Shown: positions 52,648 to 61,906, counted from the stretch's first letter. The stretch is 64,000 bases of DNA from Shimia biformata (GCF_016888515.1 NZ_JAFEJK010000001.1:2451475-2515474), one strand, 5' to 3'. The notes: generated by a model not told the origin, from the letters alone. Made by a program: numbers and translations.

Positions 52648-53805
52648 TCAAACATCCATCGAGCGTGCGATCAGTTCCTTCATGATCTCGTTGGTGCCGC
52701 CATAGATCATCTGGACCCTGCTGTCGGCATAAAGTCGCGCGATGGGGTATTCCATCATGAAACCGTAACCGCCGTGCAGTTGCAGGCATTCATGCATGAC
52801 CTCGTTCTGCGTCTGGCTGCCCCACCATTTCGCCATCGAAGCCGTGGCCGCATCAAGTTCGCCCGCTTCAAGACGCGCGAGCCCGTCATTTACGAAGGAG
52901 CGTAGCAATTCGGCCTTGGTTTTGCATTCCGCCAGTTTGAAGCGTGTATTCTGGAAGTCCATGATCCGGCTTCCAAATGCCTTGCGGTCCTGAACATATT
53001 TCACCGTTTCATCGATCGCAAAATCAATAAAACCGAGCGCGGTAATGCCGATCATCAGCCGCTCCCAAGGCAGCTGCTTCATCAGCTGGTAGAACCCCTG
53101 CCCCTCTTCCGGACCAAGCAGGTTCGCCGTGGGCACGCGCACATCCTCGAAGAACAGCTCAGCAGTATCCGAACCTTTCATACCCAGTTTCTTCAGGTTC
53201 CGTCCCCGGCGAAAGCCCTCGGCGCCCTCGGTTTCCAGAACGATCAACGAAACGCCCTTGGCGCCGGCGTTGCGATCGGTCTTTGCCACGATAACAACGA
53301 GATCCGCCGTGTGCCCGTTTGTGATAAAGATCTTCGAACCGTTGATCTTGTAGTGGTTGCCATCCTTTTCCGCATAGGTTTGTACGTTCTGGAGGTCAGA
53401 GCCCGTTCCAGGCTCGGTCATGGCAATCGCCGCAACGCTGTCGCCGCTGACCAGTTTCGGCAACCACTTTTTCTTCTGTTCCTCACTGCCATATGCGTTG
53501 AGATAATGGATTACGATGGACTGAATCCCATAGCCCCAACCCGTATCACCGGTGCGCCCCTGCTCGTAGACGGTAATCGCGTCGAACCCGATGCCGCCAC
53601 CGAACCCACCATATTCTTCGGCAATCGAGCCACCCATGACACCCTGCTGACCGACTGTTTTCCAGAAGTCGCGGTCAACAATTCCCTGCTCCGCCCATTT
53701 TTCAATCTTCGGAGCCATCTCTGCATCGAAAAGCCTGCGTGTACTATCGGCGAACATCTTGTGTTCATCCACTGCCCAACTCGGGGAGTTCTTGATCAGA
53801 GACAT
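52648..53805 (-). CDS. Acyl-CoA dehydrogenase (complete, homotetramer type)
   Basis: 385 aa. All motifs are in one chain: MTEPGTGSDLQN, INGSKIFITNGH, LPWERLMIG (Glu at the long-chain-ACAD position), LQLHGGYGFMMEYPIARLYAD and MIYGGTNEIMKELIARS. Compare the split motifs of the 43131/44279 pair. Transcribed alone from a TCTAACA-type promoter at 53841-53869. Converges with the CoA-transferase pair. Confidence 0.9.
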   Translation of the reverse strand: MSLIKNSPSWAVDEHKMFADSTRRLFDAEMAPKIEKWAEQGIVDRDFWKTVGQQGVMGGSIAEEYGGFGGGIGFDAITVYEQGRTGDTGWGYGIQSIVIHYLNAYGSEEQKKKWLPKLVSGDSVAAIAMTEPGTGSDLQNVQTYAEKDGNHYKINGSKIFITNGHTADLVVIVAKTDRNAGAKGVSLIVLETEGAEGFRRGRNLKKLGMKGSDTAELFFEDVRVPTANLLGPEEGQGFYQLMKQLPWERLMIGITALGFIDFAIDETVKYVQDRKAFGSRIMDFQNTRFKLAECKTKAELLRSFVNDGLARLEAGELDAATASMAKWWGSQTQNEVMHECLQLHGGYGFMMEYPIARLYADSRVQMIYGGTNEIMKELIARSMDV

Positions 53806-53840
53806 GTTTTATTCCTATCGGTTCATGCTTGCATTGAAGA

Positions 53841-53869
53841 AATCTAACAAGTGTTTTATTTCCTGGCAA
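53841..53869 (-). promoter_or_regulatory. Promoter with imperfect TCTAACA operator upstream of the ACAD gene
   Basis: On the minus strand: -35 TTGCCA (53869-53864), 17-base spacer, -10 TAGATT (53846-53841). Operator TCTAACA-AG-TGTTTTA at 53843-53858: left half perfect, right half 5 of 7. It overlaps the -10 exactly as at 46571 and 50232, so the gene likely belongs to the same regulon. Confidence 0.68.
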
Positions 53870-53958
53870 TGAACCCGAGGCGTTCTGACGGGGCGTCACA
53901 AGGCTTCGGACCGTGCGCATCCGGATTTATCTAATCACGCGCCGCCCATTCGGCTCGT

Positions 53959-53998
53959 ACAAAAAAGGCCCGCCAAAACAGGCGGGCCTTTTTGTAAT
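53959..53998 (-). terminator. Strong Rho-independent terminator of the liv/crotonase/etf operon
   Basis: AAAAAGGCCCGCC at 53962-53974 pairs with GGCGGGCCTTTTT at 53981-53993 around AAAACA, with T-runs on both strands. It lies just beyond the etfA stop (leftward genes) and can also work bidirectionally. Confidence 0.9.
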
Positions 53999-54012
53999 TT
54001 TTTCGCAATGAC

Positions 54013-54939
54013 TTACAGCCTGTCGGTCAGTTCGGGCACGGCGTCGAACAGGTCGGCAACCAGACCGTAATCGGCAACCTGGAAGATCGGGGCTTCTTCG
54101 TCCTTGTTGATCGCAACGATGATCTTGCTGTCCTTCATGCCGGCCAGGTGTTGGATCGCACCCGAGATGCCAACAGCGATATACAGGTCAGGCGCGACCA
54201 CCTTGCCGGTCTGGCCAACCTGCCAGTCGTTCGGTGCAAAGCCCGAGTCGACGGCGGCGCGGGATGCGCCAACGGCGGCGCCCAGCTTGTCGGCCAGTTT
54301 CTCGATCAGGGCAAAGTTCTCTTCGGAGCCGACGCCGCGCCCACCGGACACGACCACACCGGCCGAGGTCAGTTCGGGACGATCCGATGCGGCGACCTTG
54401 TCCTCGACCCATTCCGACAGGCCGGGGTTGTCCCCGGCACCGATGCTTTCGACCGAGGCAGACCCGCCTTCGCCAGCGGCATCAAAGGTCGAGGTGCGGA
54501 AGGTGATGACCTTTTTCGCATCCGACGATTTGACGGTTTGAATCGCGTTCCCGGCATAGATCGGGCGCTCGAACGTTTTGCCATCGACAACGCCGGACAC
54601 GTCCGACAGGACCATCACGTCCAGCAGCGCGGCAACGCGCGGCATGACGTTCTTGGCGTCCGTGGTGGCCGGGGCGACGATATGTTCATAATCACCGGCC
54701 AGCGATGCGATCAGCGCGGCGGTCGGTTCGGCCAGGCGGTGACCCAGCGATGCGTCTTCGGCGACCAGAACCTTGGTCACACCGTCGATCTTGGCGGCGG
54801 CGTCGCCTGCGGCAGCAGCAGAGGCGCCCGCGCACAGAACGGTCACATCGCCTAGGGCCTTGGCCGCGGTCACGGCCTTGGCGGTTGCGTCGATTGCCAG
54901 TTCACCATCGGTCACTTCTGCGAGAAGAAGAACAGCCAT
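54013..54939 (-). CDS. etfA: Electron transfer flavoprotein alpha subunit
   Basis: 308 aa. N-terminal domain ([14 protein letters not shown]), then the FAD domain with [39 protein letters not shown] in parts, and [31 protein letters not shown], the standard ETF-alpha signature. With EtfB it collects electrons from the acyl-CoA dehydrogenases and passes them to ETF:quinone oxidoreductase. Its start overlaps the etfB stop by one base. Confidence 0.96.
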   Translation of the reverse strand: MAVLLLAEVTDGELAIDATAKAVTAAKALGDVTVLCAGASAAAAGDAAAKIDGVTKVLVAEDASLGHRLAEPTAALIASLAGDYEHIVAPATTDAKNVMPRVAALLDVMVLSDVSGVVDGKTFERPIYAGNAIQTVKSSDAKKVITFRTSTFDAAGEGGSASVESIGAGDNPGLSEWVEDKVAASDRPELTSAGVVVSGGRGVGSEENFALIEKLADKLGAAVGASRAAVDSGFAPNDWQVGQTGKVVAPDLYIAVGISGAIQHLAGMKDSKIIVAINKDEEAPIFQVADYGLVADLFDAVPELTDRL

Positions 54940-55697
54940 TATACAGCCCCCGCTTCTTTGAGTTTTGCGACCAGCTCGTCCACCGAGCCGACCATGATAC
55001 CGGCCGCGCGTGCCACGGGCTCGGAGGTTTTGACGATTTCCAGACGCGGCGTGACATCAACGCCGTAATCATCGGCGGTCTTCTCATCCAGCGGCTTTTT
55101 CTTGGCCTTCATAATGTTGGGCAGCGACGCATAGCGCGGCTCGTTCAGGCGCAGGTCCACGGTGACGATCGCGGGCATCTTGACCTTGATGGTCTGCAGG
55201 CCGCCGTCAACTTCGCGGGTCACGACGGCACTGTCACCGTCGATGTCCAGTTCCGAGGCAAAGGTACCCTGCGACCAGCCCAGCAGGGCTGACAGCATCT
55301 GGCCGGTGGCATTCATGTCGTTGTCGATCGCCTGCTTGCCGCAGAGAATCAGACCAGGCTGTTCCTCTTCCACGACCTTGGCAAGGATTTTGGCCACTGC
55401 CAGCGGCTCGATATCATGGTGCACGTCATCCGCTGCAACGACCAGGATGGCGCGGTCGGCACCCATGGCCAGTGCGGTGCGCAGGGTTTCCTGCGCCTGT
55501 TTGACGCCGATGGATACCGCGACCACCTCTTCGGCCTTGCCGGCCTCTTTCAGGCGTATCGCCTCTTCGACGGCGATTTCGTCGAAAGGGTTCATCGACA
55601 TCTTAACGTTGGCCAGATCGACACCGCTTCCGTCCGCTTTGACACGAACCTTCACGTTGTAGTCGATCACGCGTTTCACAGGCACGAGTACCTTCAT
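54939..55697 (-). CDS. etfB: Electron transfer flavoprotein beta subunit
   Basis: 252 aa. Signatures: [55 protein letters not shown], and the AMP-binding/recognition-loop region [23 protein letters not shown] in parts. Precedes etfA on the leftward operon, after two crotonase genes. Confidence 0.96.
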   Translation of the reverse strand: MKVLVPVKRVIDYNVKVRVKADGSGVDLANVKMSMNPFDEIAVEEAIRLKEAGKAEEVVAVSIGVKQAQETLRTALAMGADRAILVVAADDVHHDIEPLAVAKILAKVVEEEQPGLILCGKQAIDNDMNATGQMLSALLGWSQGTFASELDIDGDSAVVTREVDGGLQTIKVKMPAIVTVDLRLNEPRYASLPNIMKAKKKPLDEKTADDYGVDVTPRLEIVKTSEPVARAAGIMVGSVDELVAKLKEAGAV

Positions 55698-55739
55698 TGG
55701 CGTGGTCTCCTTGAGTTTTGCGATAAGGTTTCAACCGAG

Positions 55740-56522
55740 CTAACGGTCTTTGAATTCTGGAGTTCTTTTTTCCGAAAACGCTTTCATGGCCTCGGGAAAG
55801 TCATGCGCGCACAGCAAAACGCTTTGGGCATCGCGCTCGATATCCAGCGCCTCGAGATAGCTGCACTCGGCTGCGGCGCGCATCACACGCTTGGCGGTCT
55901 GAACGCCAAACATCGGGTGCGTTGCAATCTCGCGGGCAATTTCCAGCGCCCGTACCTCGACCTGGTTGGCCGGCACGCATTCTTCGACAACGCGCAGGTC
56001 CCTGGCGGTGCGCCCGTCGATTTCACGGCCCGTGAGCACAAGCATCCGGGCAACGCCCGCACCGGCGCGCTGGTGAAGCAGCCAGCTTGATCCCGTGTCG
56101 GGACAACCGCCGACGCGTGCAAATACTTCGCACAGCCGGGCATCTTCGGCGGCAACGACAATGTCCGCCGACAAGGCCAGGCTGAGGCCCGCGCCAAAAG
56201 CCACGCCGCATACCGCGGAAATCAGAGGTTTGCGAAACAGATAGGCCGCGCGTCCGCCATCGTGAACCAGGTCCACCATTTCCGACGTCGCCCGCGCGCC
56301 TTTGGCGATCTCGGACTGAAACCCGACAAGATCGCCGCCGCTGCTGAAATGATTGCCACCGGTCATAACAACGACACGGATCGTAGCGTCCCGTTCGGCT
56401 TCGCGCAGAAGCGCCACCAGTTCTTCGACGAACCCGATGCTGTAAGGGTTGCGTTTTGTCGGCTGAAGAAAACGCAGGATTCCGACAGGGCCTTCCCTGT
56501 CCAGGCGAATAAGCTCAGTCAT
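55740..56522 (-). CDS. Crotonase-family enoyl-CoA hydratase/isomerase
   Basis: 260 aa. Oxyanion loops NHFSSGGDLVGFQ and CGVAFGAGLSLALSADI. One catalytic-type Glu is present (LCEVFARVG); the second position reads VARMLVLTG, without Glu, more like delta3-delta2 isomerases or PaaG-type enzymes. The CPDTGSSWLL loop is also PaaG-like. Between the other crotonase and etfB. Confidence 0.87.
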   Translation of the reverse strand: MTELIRLDREGPVGILRFLQPTKRNPYSIGFVEELVALLREAERDATIRVVVMTGGNHFSSGGDLVGFQSEIAKGARATSEMVDLVHDGGRAAYLFRKPLISAVCGVAFGAGLSLALSADIVVAAEDARLCEVFARVGGCPDTGSSWLLHQRAGAGVARMLVLTGREIDGRTARDLRVVEECVPANQVEVRALEIAREIATHPMFGVQTAKRVMRAAAECSYLEALDIERDAQSVLLCAHDFPEAMKAFSEKRTPEFKDR

Positions 56523-56533
56523 TCAAGTCTCCA

Positions 56534-57310
56534 TCAGGTCCCGGTCCAGACGGGTGCTCGCTTTTCAGCAAAGGCCTTTGGGCCTTCAATCGCGTCGTTG
56601 CTGGCGTAAACCACCTCGTGAAGGCGCTTGCCCTCTTTCAGGCCACCCGCACAGCCCAGGTCCATGGTCGCGCGAACGCCGCCTTTCGCGGCAACAACCG
56701 ACAGCGGGGCCGCGCTGGCAATGCGTTTGGCAAGGTCAAATGCCCTTGCGCGGACAGCATCGGGAGTGTCTTCGATATAGTTGGTGAACCCGTATTCGTG
56801 CAGGCGCTCGATCGGCATCAAGTCGCCGGTCAGAACGATTTCCATAAGGATGGGCTGCGGTAGCATGGACAGTGCCGGCGATGCCCAGGGCGATCCACGA
56901 CCGATCTTTACTTCGGTGATACCGACCTTGGTCCCCTTGAGACCGACCCGCAGATCGCAATTCAAGGTCAGCATCATGCCGCCCGCCATCAGCGACCCTG
57001 TCATCGCCGCGATGATCGGTTTCTTGCAGGCGCGCATGGTCTCGTGAAACGGGTCGCGCATCTTGGTCAGAATATCGACACCCTCGTCGCGTGCGATTTG
57101 TGTGGCTTCCTTCAGATCCAGTCCGGCGCTGAAAACGCCGCAATCGGCAGAAGTCAGAATGGCCACACGAACGCTGTCATCCGCCTCGATCTTCTCCCAA
57201 GCGTCGGTCAGCCCGTTCGTCGCCGCCACGGAAAGCGCGTTTTTACGTTCGGGCCGGTTGATACAGACGGTCGCAATTCCGTCTTCGATCTTCACGTCAA
57301 TGGGGCTCAT
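56534..57310 (-). CDS. Enoyl-CoA hydratase (crotonase)
   Basis: 258 aa from ATG 57310 (MSPIDVKIED) with an AGG site upstream; the frame back to 57445 overlaps the binding-protein gene and is not homologous. Oxyanion loops GVFSAGLDLKEAT and TGSLMAGGMMLTLNCDL. Both classic catalytic glutamates are plausible: GITEVKIGRGSP and ILMEIVLTG. So this is the best candidate for a true syn-hydratase in the operon. Confidence 0.88.
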   Translation of the reverse strand: MSPIDVKIEDGIATVCINRPERKNALSVAATNGLTDAWEKIEADDSVRVAILTSADCGVFSAGLDLKEATQIARDEGVDILTKMRDPFHETMRACKKPIIAAMTGSLMAGGMMLTLNCDLRVGLKGTKVGITEVKIGRGSPWASPALSMLPQPILMEIVLTGDLMPIERLHEYGFTNYIEDTPDAVRARAFDLAKRIASAAPLSVVAAKGGVRATMDLGCAGGLKEGKRLHEVVYASNDAIEGPKAFAEKRAPVWTGT

Positions 57311-57350
57311 GATACCTGCTTCGCTTTCTCGGGACAATCTAACTGCGGAA

Positions 57351-57384
57351 AGCTTCCCCGCGACATGTCTGCCGCGGGGAAGCT
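57351..57384 (-). terminator. Perfect 12-bp intercistronic hairpin after the first binding-protein gene
   Basis: AGCTTCCCCGCG at 57351-57362 pairs with CGCGGGGAAGCT at 57373-57384, 10-base loop, six bases past the binding-protein stop. No T-run, so it is probably a 3' stabiliser or partial terminator that lets the binding proteins be made in excess over the crotonases and Etf. Confidence 0.6.
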
Positions 57385-57389
57385 CTGTC

Positions 57390-58640
57390 TTATTCGACGG
57401 TGAACGTCGCGGAGCTGTGCTTGATGACATCCCAAACAACGTCAAGATAGTCGGCGCTCCAGTCGGTCAGCGGAACCCAGGTTTCGCCATTCCACTGCTC
57501 GACCCGGGTCTTGCCGCCACCACCGTGGTCTTTGTCGGTCACTGTAACCGGGGCCATGATGCCGTTTCCATCGAAGTTCTCGATCGATTCATAGGCATTC
57601 TTCATGCTTTCCGGTGTGATCGGCCAACCGTTTTCAGTAATTGCGATCCGCGCGGCTTCGAAACCGGCCGAGTAGATCGCCATGCCCGTGTTGTAGTACA
57701 CGTCGCGCACCAGGCTCTCGGGACCGCTGCCCTTGCCATTGGCATAGTAGGTGTCCAGCATCGTCTTGACGATCGGAACTTCCTGGCCACCGGCCACGTT
57801 GGTCCCGCGCAGGATGCCTTTCGCCTCTTGTGCGCCGATATTGGCGATATCGACTTCGTTCAGCCAGTTCACCGACAGATAGCGGTCGATCGGGAAACGG
57901 TTGCGGCGCATTTCCTTCGAGGCGACCACATGCCCGCCCGCCAGCAGCCAGCTGATCACGTAGTCAGGCTTGTCGCGGCGGATTTTGCTCCATGCGCCGG
58001 CCTGATCCGACCCGGGAAGGGGTACGGGATACAGCTCCAACTCGAACCCTTCCTTTTCGGAAAGCGTTTTCAGGATCTCGATCGGTTCCTGGCCAAAGGG
58101 ATAATCCAGATAGATGAACCCGATCTTCGCCTTGCTCAAGTCACCGCCCATCTGACCCTTGATGAAGGCAACGTCATTTGCCGCCTGCTGCCAGTACGTC
58201 GGACCGACCGGGAAAACCCATTCGAACACTTCGCCGTCCACCGCGTCACCGCGGCCAACGAAAGACTGCATCAGTACGTTACCGTCCTTCATGGCACGCG
58301 GCAAAACCGCGTTCGTGACCGGCGTGGACAGAAAGTTGAACAGGAACACGCCTTCGCGCTTGAGCTGCTCGTAGCATTCCACACCGCGCTGCGGTTCGTT
58401 GCCGTGATCGCGAATGATGACTTCAACCGGATGACCTTCGATACCGCCATTTTCGTTGGTGTACATCGCCAGGTCCTGCGCGGCCTGGGCCACCTGCGGT
58501 GAAATGAACGTGTAGGATTTACTAAGGTCGAAGCAGAGTCCGAAGCGGATAGGCTCCTTGTCCTGCGCTGAGGCAACAGTCGCGCTTGCTGCCAGTGCAG
58601 TAGCAACGGCCACTGCCTTAATGTGCTGTTTGACTTTCAT
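57390..58640 (-). CDS. ABC transporter substrate-binding protein, branched-chain amino acid/aromatic acid (HAAT) type, copy 1
   Basis: 416 aa from ATG 58640 with GGGAG upstream; signal peptide to about ASATVASAQ. Periplasmic-binding fold type I (IRFGLCFDLSKSYTF; GGIEGHPVEVIIRDHGNEPQRG; VGPTYWQQAANDVAFI). It shares long blocks with copy 2 at 58738 (DLSKSYTF/DLSKAYTF, RDHGNEPQRG, SEKEGFELELYPVPLPGSDQAG, VNWLNEVDIANIG), so they are tandem duplicates that differ mostly in the C-terminal third. Ligand is likely a carboxylic acid that feeds this catabolic operon, not necessarily an amino acid. Confidence 0.9.
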   Translation of the reverse strand: MKVKQHIKAVAVATALAASATVASAQDKEPIRFGLCFDLSKSYTFISPQVAQAAQDLAMYTNENGGIEGHPVEVIIRDHGNEPQRGVECYEQLKREGVFLFNFLSTPVTNAVLPRAMKDGNVLMQSFVGRGDAVDGEVFEWVFPVGPTYWQQAANDVAFIKGQMGGDLSKAKIGFIYLDYPFGQEPIEILKTLSEKEGFELELYPVPLPGSDQAGAWSKIRRDKPDYVISWLLAGGHVVASKEMRRNRFPIDRYLSVNWLNEVDIANIGAQEAKGILRGTNVAGGQEVPIVKTMLDTYYANGKGSGPESLVRDVYYNTGMAIYSAGFEAARIAITENGWPITPESMKNAYESIENFDGNGIMAPVTVTDKDHGGGGKTRVEQWNGETWVPLTDWSADYLDVVWDVIKHSSATFTVE

Positions 58641-58737
58641 GTTATCTATCTCCCGTTGGTTTAGTGTAGGGCGGTGATACCGTTCCGTAAGCGCCACTGC
58701 CGCCCCGCGTAGCGTCACACTTCCTGCAATCAGTCAT

Positions 58738-59976
58738 TCACTGCTCGTATTTCGCGGAACTCTCTTTAACCACACCCCACACAACGTCCGTGTACTCAGA
58801 GATCCAGTCGGTTTGCGGCACCCAAGTCTCTCCGTCCCACATTTCGATACGGGTCTTGCCCCCGCCGCCATGATCTTCGGCCGTCACCGTAATGGGGGCC
58901 ATCAGCCCGTTCGCGTCATAGCCCTCAAGCGACTCCAGTCCGGCCTTGTAGGATGTCGGAGTGATCGGCAGCCCCTCGGCTTCCGCCGCCTTGCGCGCGG
59001 CTTCGAACATGATCGAATACATGGCCAGCCCGGTGTTGTAGAAAACGTCCTGCGTCTTCTCGATCGGGCCGGATCCCTCGCCCTTGTCATAAAGCTCGGC
59101 CATGATTTCCTGATACAGGGCAATATCCTGACCGCCCACGACATTGGTCCCGCGCTTGATACCTTTGGCGGCCTCTTTACCGATGTTGGCGATATCGACT
59201 TCGTTCAGCCAGTTGACCGAGATGTATTTGTCCATCGGAATGCGATTGCGCTTCATCTCTTTCGAGGCAACCACATGGGCACCGCCCAGCATCCAGACGA
59301 TCACATGATCGGGCTTGTCGCGGCGCACCTTGGACCACACGCCGGCCTGGTCGCTGCCAGGCAGTGGCACGGGGTACAGTTCAAGCTCGAAACCCTCTTT
59401 CTCGGACAGGGTTTCCAGGATCTCGATCGGCTCCTGCCCGAAGGGATAATCGAAGTAAACAAACCCGACCTTCACATCTGACAGATCGCCGTCATGCAAT
59501 TGCTTGATGTAGGCGACATCGTTGGCGGCCTGTCCCCAATAGGTCGGCCCGATCGGATAGACCCAATCGAAGACGGTGCCATCAACGGCATCGCCGCGCC
59601 CGACAAGAGACTGCATCAGGATACGCCCGTCTTCCATGGCCCGCGGCAGGATAGCCAGAGACACCGGAGTGGACAGGGTATCGAAAACAAAGACGCCCTC
59701 GCGGCTGAGTTTCGAGTAGCACTCGATTCCGCGCTGCGGTTCGTTCCCGTGGTCACGCACGATGACTTCGACCGGTTCCCCACCGATGCCGCCCTTCATG
59801 TTGATGAGCTTGGCAAGGTCCATCGCGGCCTGCGAAACCTGCGGCGTGGCAAAGGTATAGGCTTTGCTGAGATCGTAGCAGATGCCGATCTTGAATGGCT
59901 CGGCCAGCGCCTGGGTGCCAAACATTGCTCCGCCGAACATTGATAATACGGCCAACGCTTTGGTAAGTTTCTTCAT
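58738..59976 (-). CDS. ABC transporter substrate-binding protein, HAAT type, copy 2
   Basis: 412 aa with signal peptide (ALAVLSMFGGAMFGTQALAE) and a GGAGGAACAA site. Paralogue of the 57390 product: same order of blocks (GICYDLSKAYTFATPQVSQ; IVRDHGNEPQRGIECYSKL; FDYPFGQEPIEILETL). Immediately downstream of the ATPase gene. Two receptors sharing one permease would widen ligand range. Confidence 0.9.
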   Translation of the reverse strand: MKKLTKALAVLSMFGGAMFGTQALAEPFKIGICYDLSKAYTFATPQVSQAAMDLAKLINMKGGIGGEPVEVIVRDHGNEPQRGIECYSKLSREGVFVFDTLSTPVSLAILPRAMEDGRILMQSLVGRGDAVDGTVFDWVYPIGPTYWGQAANDVAYIKQLHDGDLSDVKVGFVYFDYPFGQEPIEILETLSEKEGFELELYPVPLPGSDQAGVWSKVRRDKPDHVIVWMLGGAHVVASKEMKRNRIPMDKYISVNWLNEVDIANIGKEAAKGIKRGTNVVGGQDIALYQEIMAELYDKGEGSGPIEKTQDVFYNTGLAMYSIMFEAARKAAEAEGLPITPTSYKAGLESLEGYDANGLMAPITVTAEDHGGGGKTRIEMWDGETWVPQTDWISEYTDVVWGVVKESSAKYEQ

Positions 59977-60009
59977 TTGTTCCTCCCTGAACAGCTTCTG
60001 ATTAGTACC

Positions 60010-60819
60010 TCAACTCAACCAACGTTTGCGTCGGCTGTAGTGCTTGACGTTGTGAAAATCGGTCTCTCCGCCGCCTAGATAGAACTCCTGAATGTCGGAG
60101 TTAGATTTGAGCGCCTCGGCGGTGCCGTGCATAACAACGCGGCCGTTTTCGATAAGGTACCCTTGCGAAACGATTTCCAGAGCCGCCAAGGCGTTCTGTT
60201 CCACCAGCAGGACGGACAGGCCCTCATCCTTATTGATCTTTTGCAGGATGCCGAAGATTTCCTCGACCAGGAACGGAGCAAGCCCGAGACTTGGTTCATC
60301 AAGCATCAACAGCTTCGGCTGGGTCACGAGGGCCCGCCCAATGGCAAGCATCTGTTGCTCACCACCCGACAAATAGCCTGCTTGCGAATTTTTGCGTTCG
60401 GCAAGCCGCGGAAAATATCCGTAGATCTTTTCCTTTTCCGCATTCAGCGTTGATCGGGACATTCCGCGTGGCGCGGCGGCGGTCAGGTTCTCGTCGGGGG
60501 TCAGGTGTTCGAAGACCCGCCGCCCTTCGATGACATGACAGATGCCCATCTCGACGCGTTTTTGCGCGAGCGCTTCGGTAATGTCCGTTCCCTGGAACGT
60601 TATCTCACCTCGGCTGATGCGTCCGCGCTCGGCTTTCAAAAGACCGCTGATCGCTTTCAACGTGGTGCTTTTTCCCGCTCCGTTAGAACCCAAAAGTGCG
60701 ATCATCTCGCCCTTTGGAACCTGAACCGAAACACCTTTGATCGCCAGCATTACATTGTCGTACAGCACCTCGACACTGTTCATGGACAGAATGTTCTGGG
60801 CTTCAACTTTTTCTTGCAT
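60010..60819 (-). CDS. livF: ABC transporter ATP-binding protein, LivF type
   Basis: 269 aa from ATG 60819, six bases after AGGGGA; the ATG at 60825 is too close. Walker A GSNGAGKST, Q-loop region, signature YLSGGEQQMLAIG, Walker B LLMLDEPSLGLAP, H-region LLVEQNA. The unusual C-terminal tail is rich in basic residues (KHYSRRKRW). Ten bases from livM. The second ATPase, LivG, is not in the window and should lie upstream, past 64000. Confidence 0.92.
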   Translation of the reverse strand: MQEKVEAQNILSMNSVEVLYDNVMLAIKGVSVQVPKGEMIALLGSNGAGKSTTLKAISGLLKAERGRISRGEITFQGTDITEALAQKRVEMGICHVIEGRRVFEHLTPDENLTAAAPRGMSRSTLNAEKEKIYGYFPRLAERKNSQAGYLSGGEQQMLAIGRALVTQPKLLMLDEPSLGLAPFLVEEIFGILQKINKDEGLSVLLVEQNALAALEIVSQGYLIENGRVVMHGTAEALKSNSDIQEFYLGGGETDFHNVKHYSRRKRWLS

Positions 60820-60829
60820 CGGCATTCCC

Positions 60830-61903
60830 CTATTTCTTGAACTGATCGAAGGGCCAGACCATCAGATAGTCTCTGATGTTGCCGTAGAGTTTTCCCAAAC
60901 CGAGTGGTTCGATCAGAAGGATAATGACGATCAGTGCGCCATAGACTGCGTTCGGGATGTGAGCGAGTGTTTCAACATCGATCTGCATGCCAAGCCCGTC
61001 ACTCAACGTGACGACGAGACCGTTCACGATACCCGGAACAAGAAGGATCAGGGCAACACCGAAATAGGAACCGATAATGCTGCCAAGGCCGCCAACAATC
61101 ACCATCGCAAGAACCTGGATCGAAACGGCAACCGAGAATTGCTCGGGTGCGGCGAGAAAGAAAAAGGTGGCAACAAGCAACGCACCGCTGACGCCTGCGA
61201 TGAACGAAGAAGTCGCGAATGCGAGGATTTTGTAGTAGAAACTGTTCACACCCAGGATCGCGGCCGCAAAGTCTTTTTCCCGGACAGCGACCAAGGCGCG
61301 ACCGAGTCCAGTCCGCTTGAGATTAAGCATGAAGATCGTCACCAACACACACCAGCCGAAGGCGACATAGTAGAAGCCAGTATCAGTGGTAATCTCTTGC
61401 CCGAGCAGCGCCAATGTCGGTGACTGGAGCGACGCGTGTGAGCCCCCCGAGATCGCCGGAGAGTGGGTCAGAACCCAGTCCATCACGAATTGCATAGCGA
61501 GAGTAGTGAGAGCGAGATAGAGGCCCTTGACCCGCAAAGCGGCAAAAGCGAACAGGCTGCCGATCACGGATGACGTCAATCCGCCGATGATAAGGGCGAA
61601 TTCCCACGGCACCCCGAAACGCGCGGCATGGATCGACGAATACGCTCCAACGGCCATGACTGCAGCATAACCCAAGTGAAGTTGGCCTGCCCAACCTGTC
61701 ACCAGATTCAATCCAAGCGCGGCGGCCGTCCAGATCAGCCAAGGAAGCATGTAGCTGTTCAGATAAAGCGACGGGATGATGAATGGCGCGGCAAGGCCAA
61801 TCAAGAAGATGAATGCTGTCAGATTCCGGTCAGCAGGCACCTTGAAGATTCGGCTGTCCGAAACGTAGTTGGCGTGATGGACGCCAGAAAGTCTGTAAAA
61901 CAT
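60830..61903 (-). CDS. livM: ABC transporter permease, LivM type
   Basis: 357 aa, about 9-10 transmembrane segments. LivM signatures: LGLNLVTGWAGQLHLGYAAVMAVGAY in parts, GLTSSVIGSLFAFAALRVKGLYLALTTLA, and the EAA-like loop VREKDFAAAILGVN. Starts three bases after livH. Confidence 0.93.
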   Translation of the reverse strand: MFYRLSGVHHANYVSDSRIFKVPADRNLTAFIFLIGLAAPFIIPSLYLNSYMLPWLIWTAAALGLNLVTGWAGQLHLGYAAVMAVGAYSSIHAARFGVPWEFALIIGGLTSSVIGSLFAFAALRVKGLYLALTTLAMQFVMDWVLTHSPAISGGSHASLQSPTLALLGQEITTDTGFYYVAFGWCVLVTIFMLNLKRTGLGRALVAVREKDFAAAILGVNSFYYKILAFATSSFIAGVSGALLVATFFFLAAPEQFSVAVSIQVLAMVIVGGLGSIIGSYFGVALILLVPGIVNGLVVTLSDGLGMQIDVETLAHIPNAVYGALIVIILLIEPLGLGKLYGNIRDYLMVWPFDQFKK

Positions 61904-61906
61904 GCC

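Noticed and set aside
57338-57353. TCTAAC half-site with a TAGATT -10-like box before the crotonase gene at 57310
   Set aside because: The right half matches only about 3 of 7 operator positions and there is no -35 box; too weak to add to the TCTAACA regulon.
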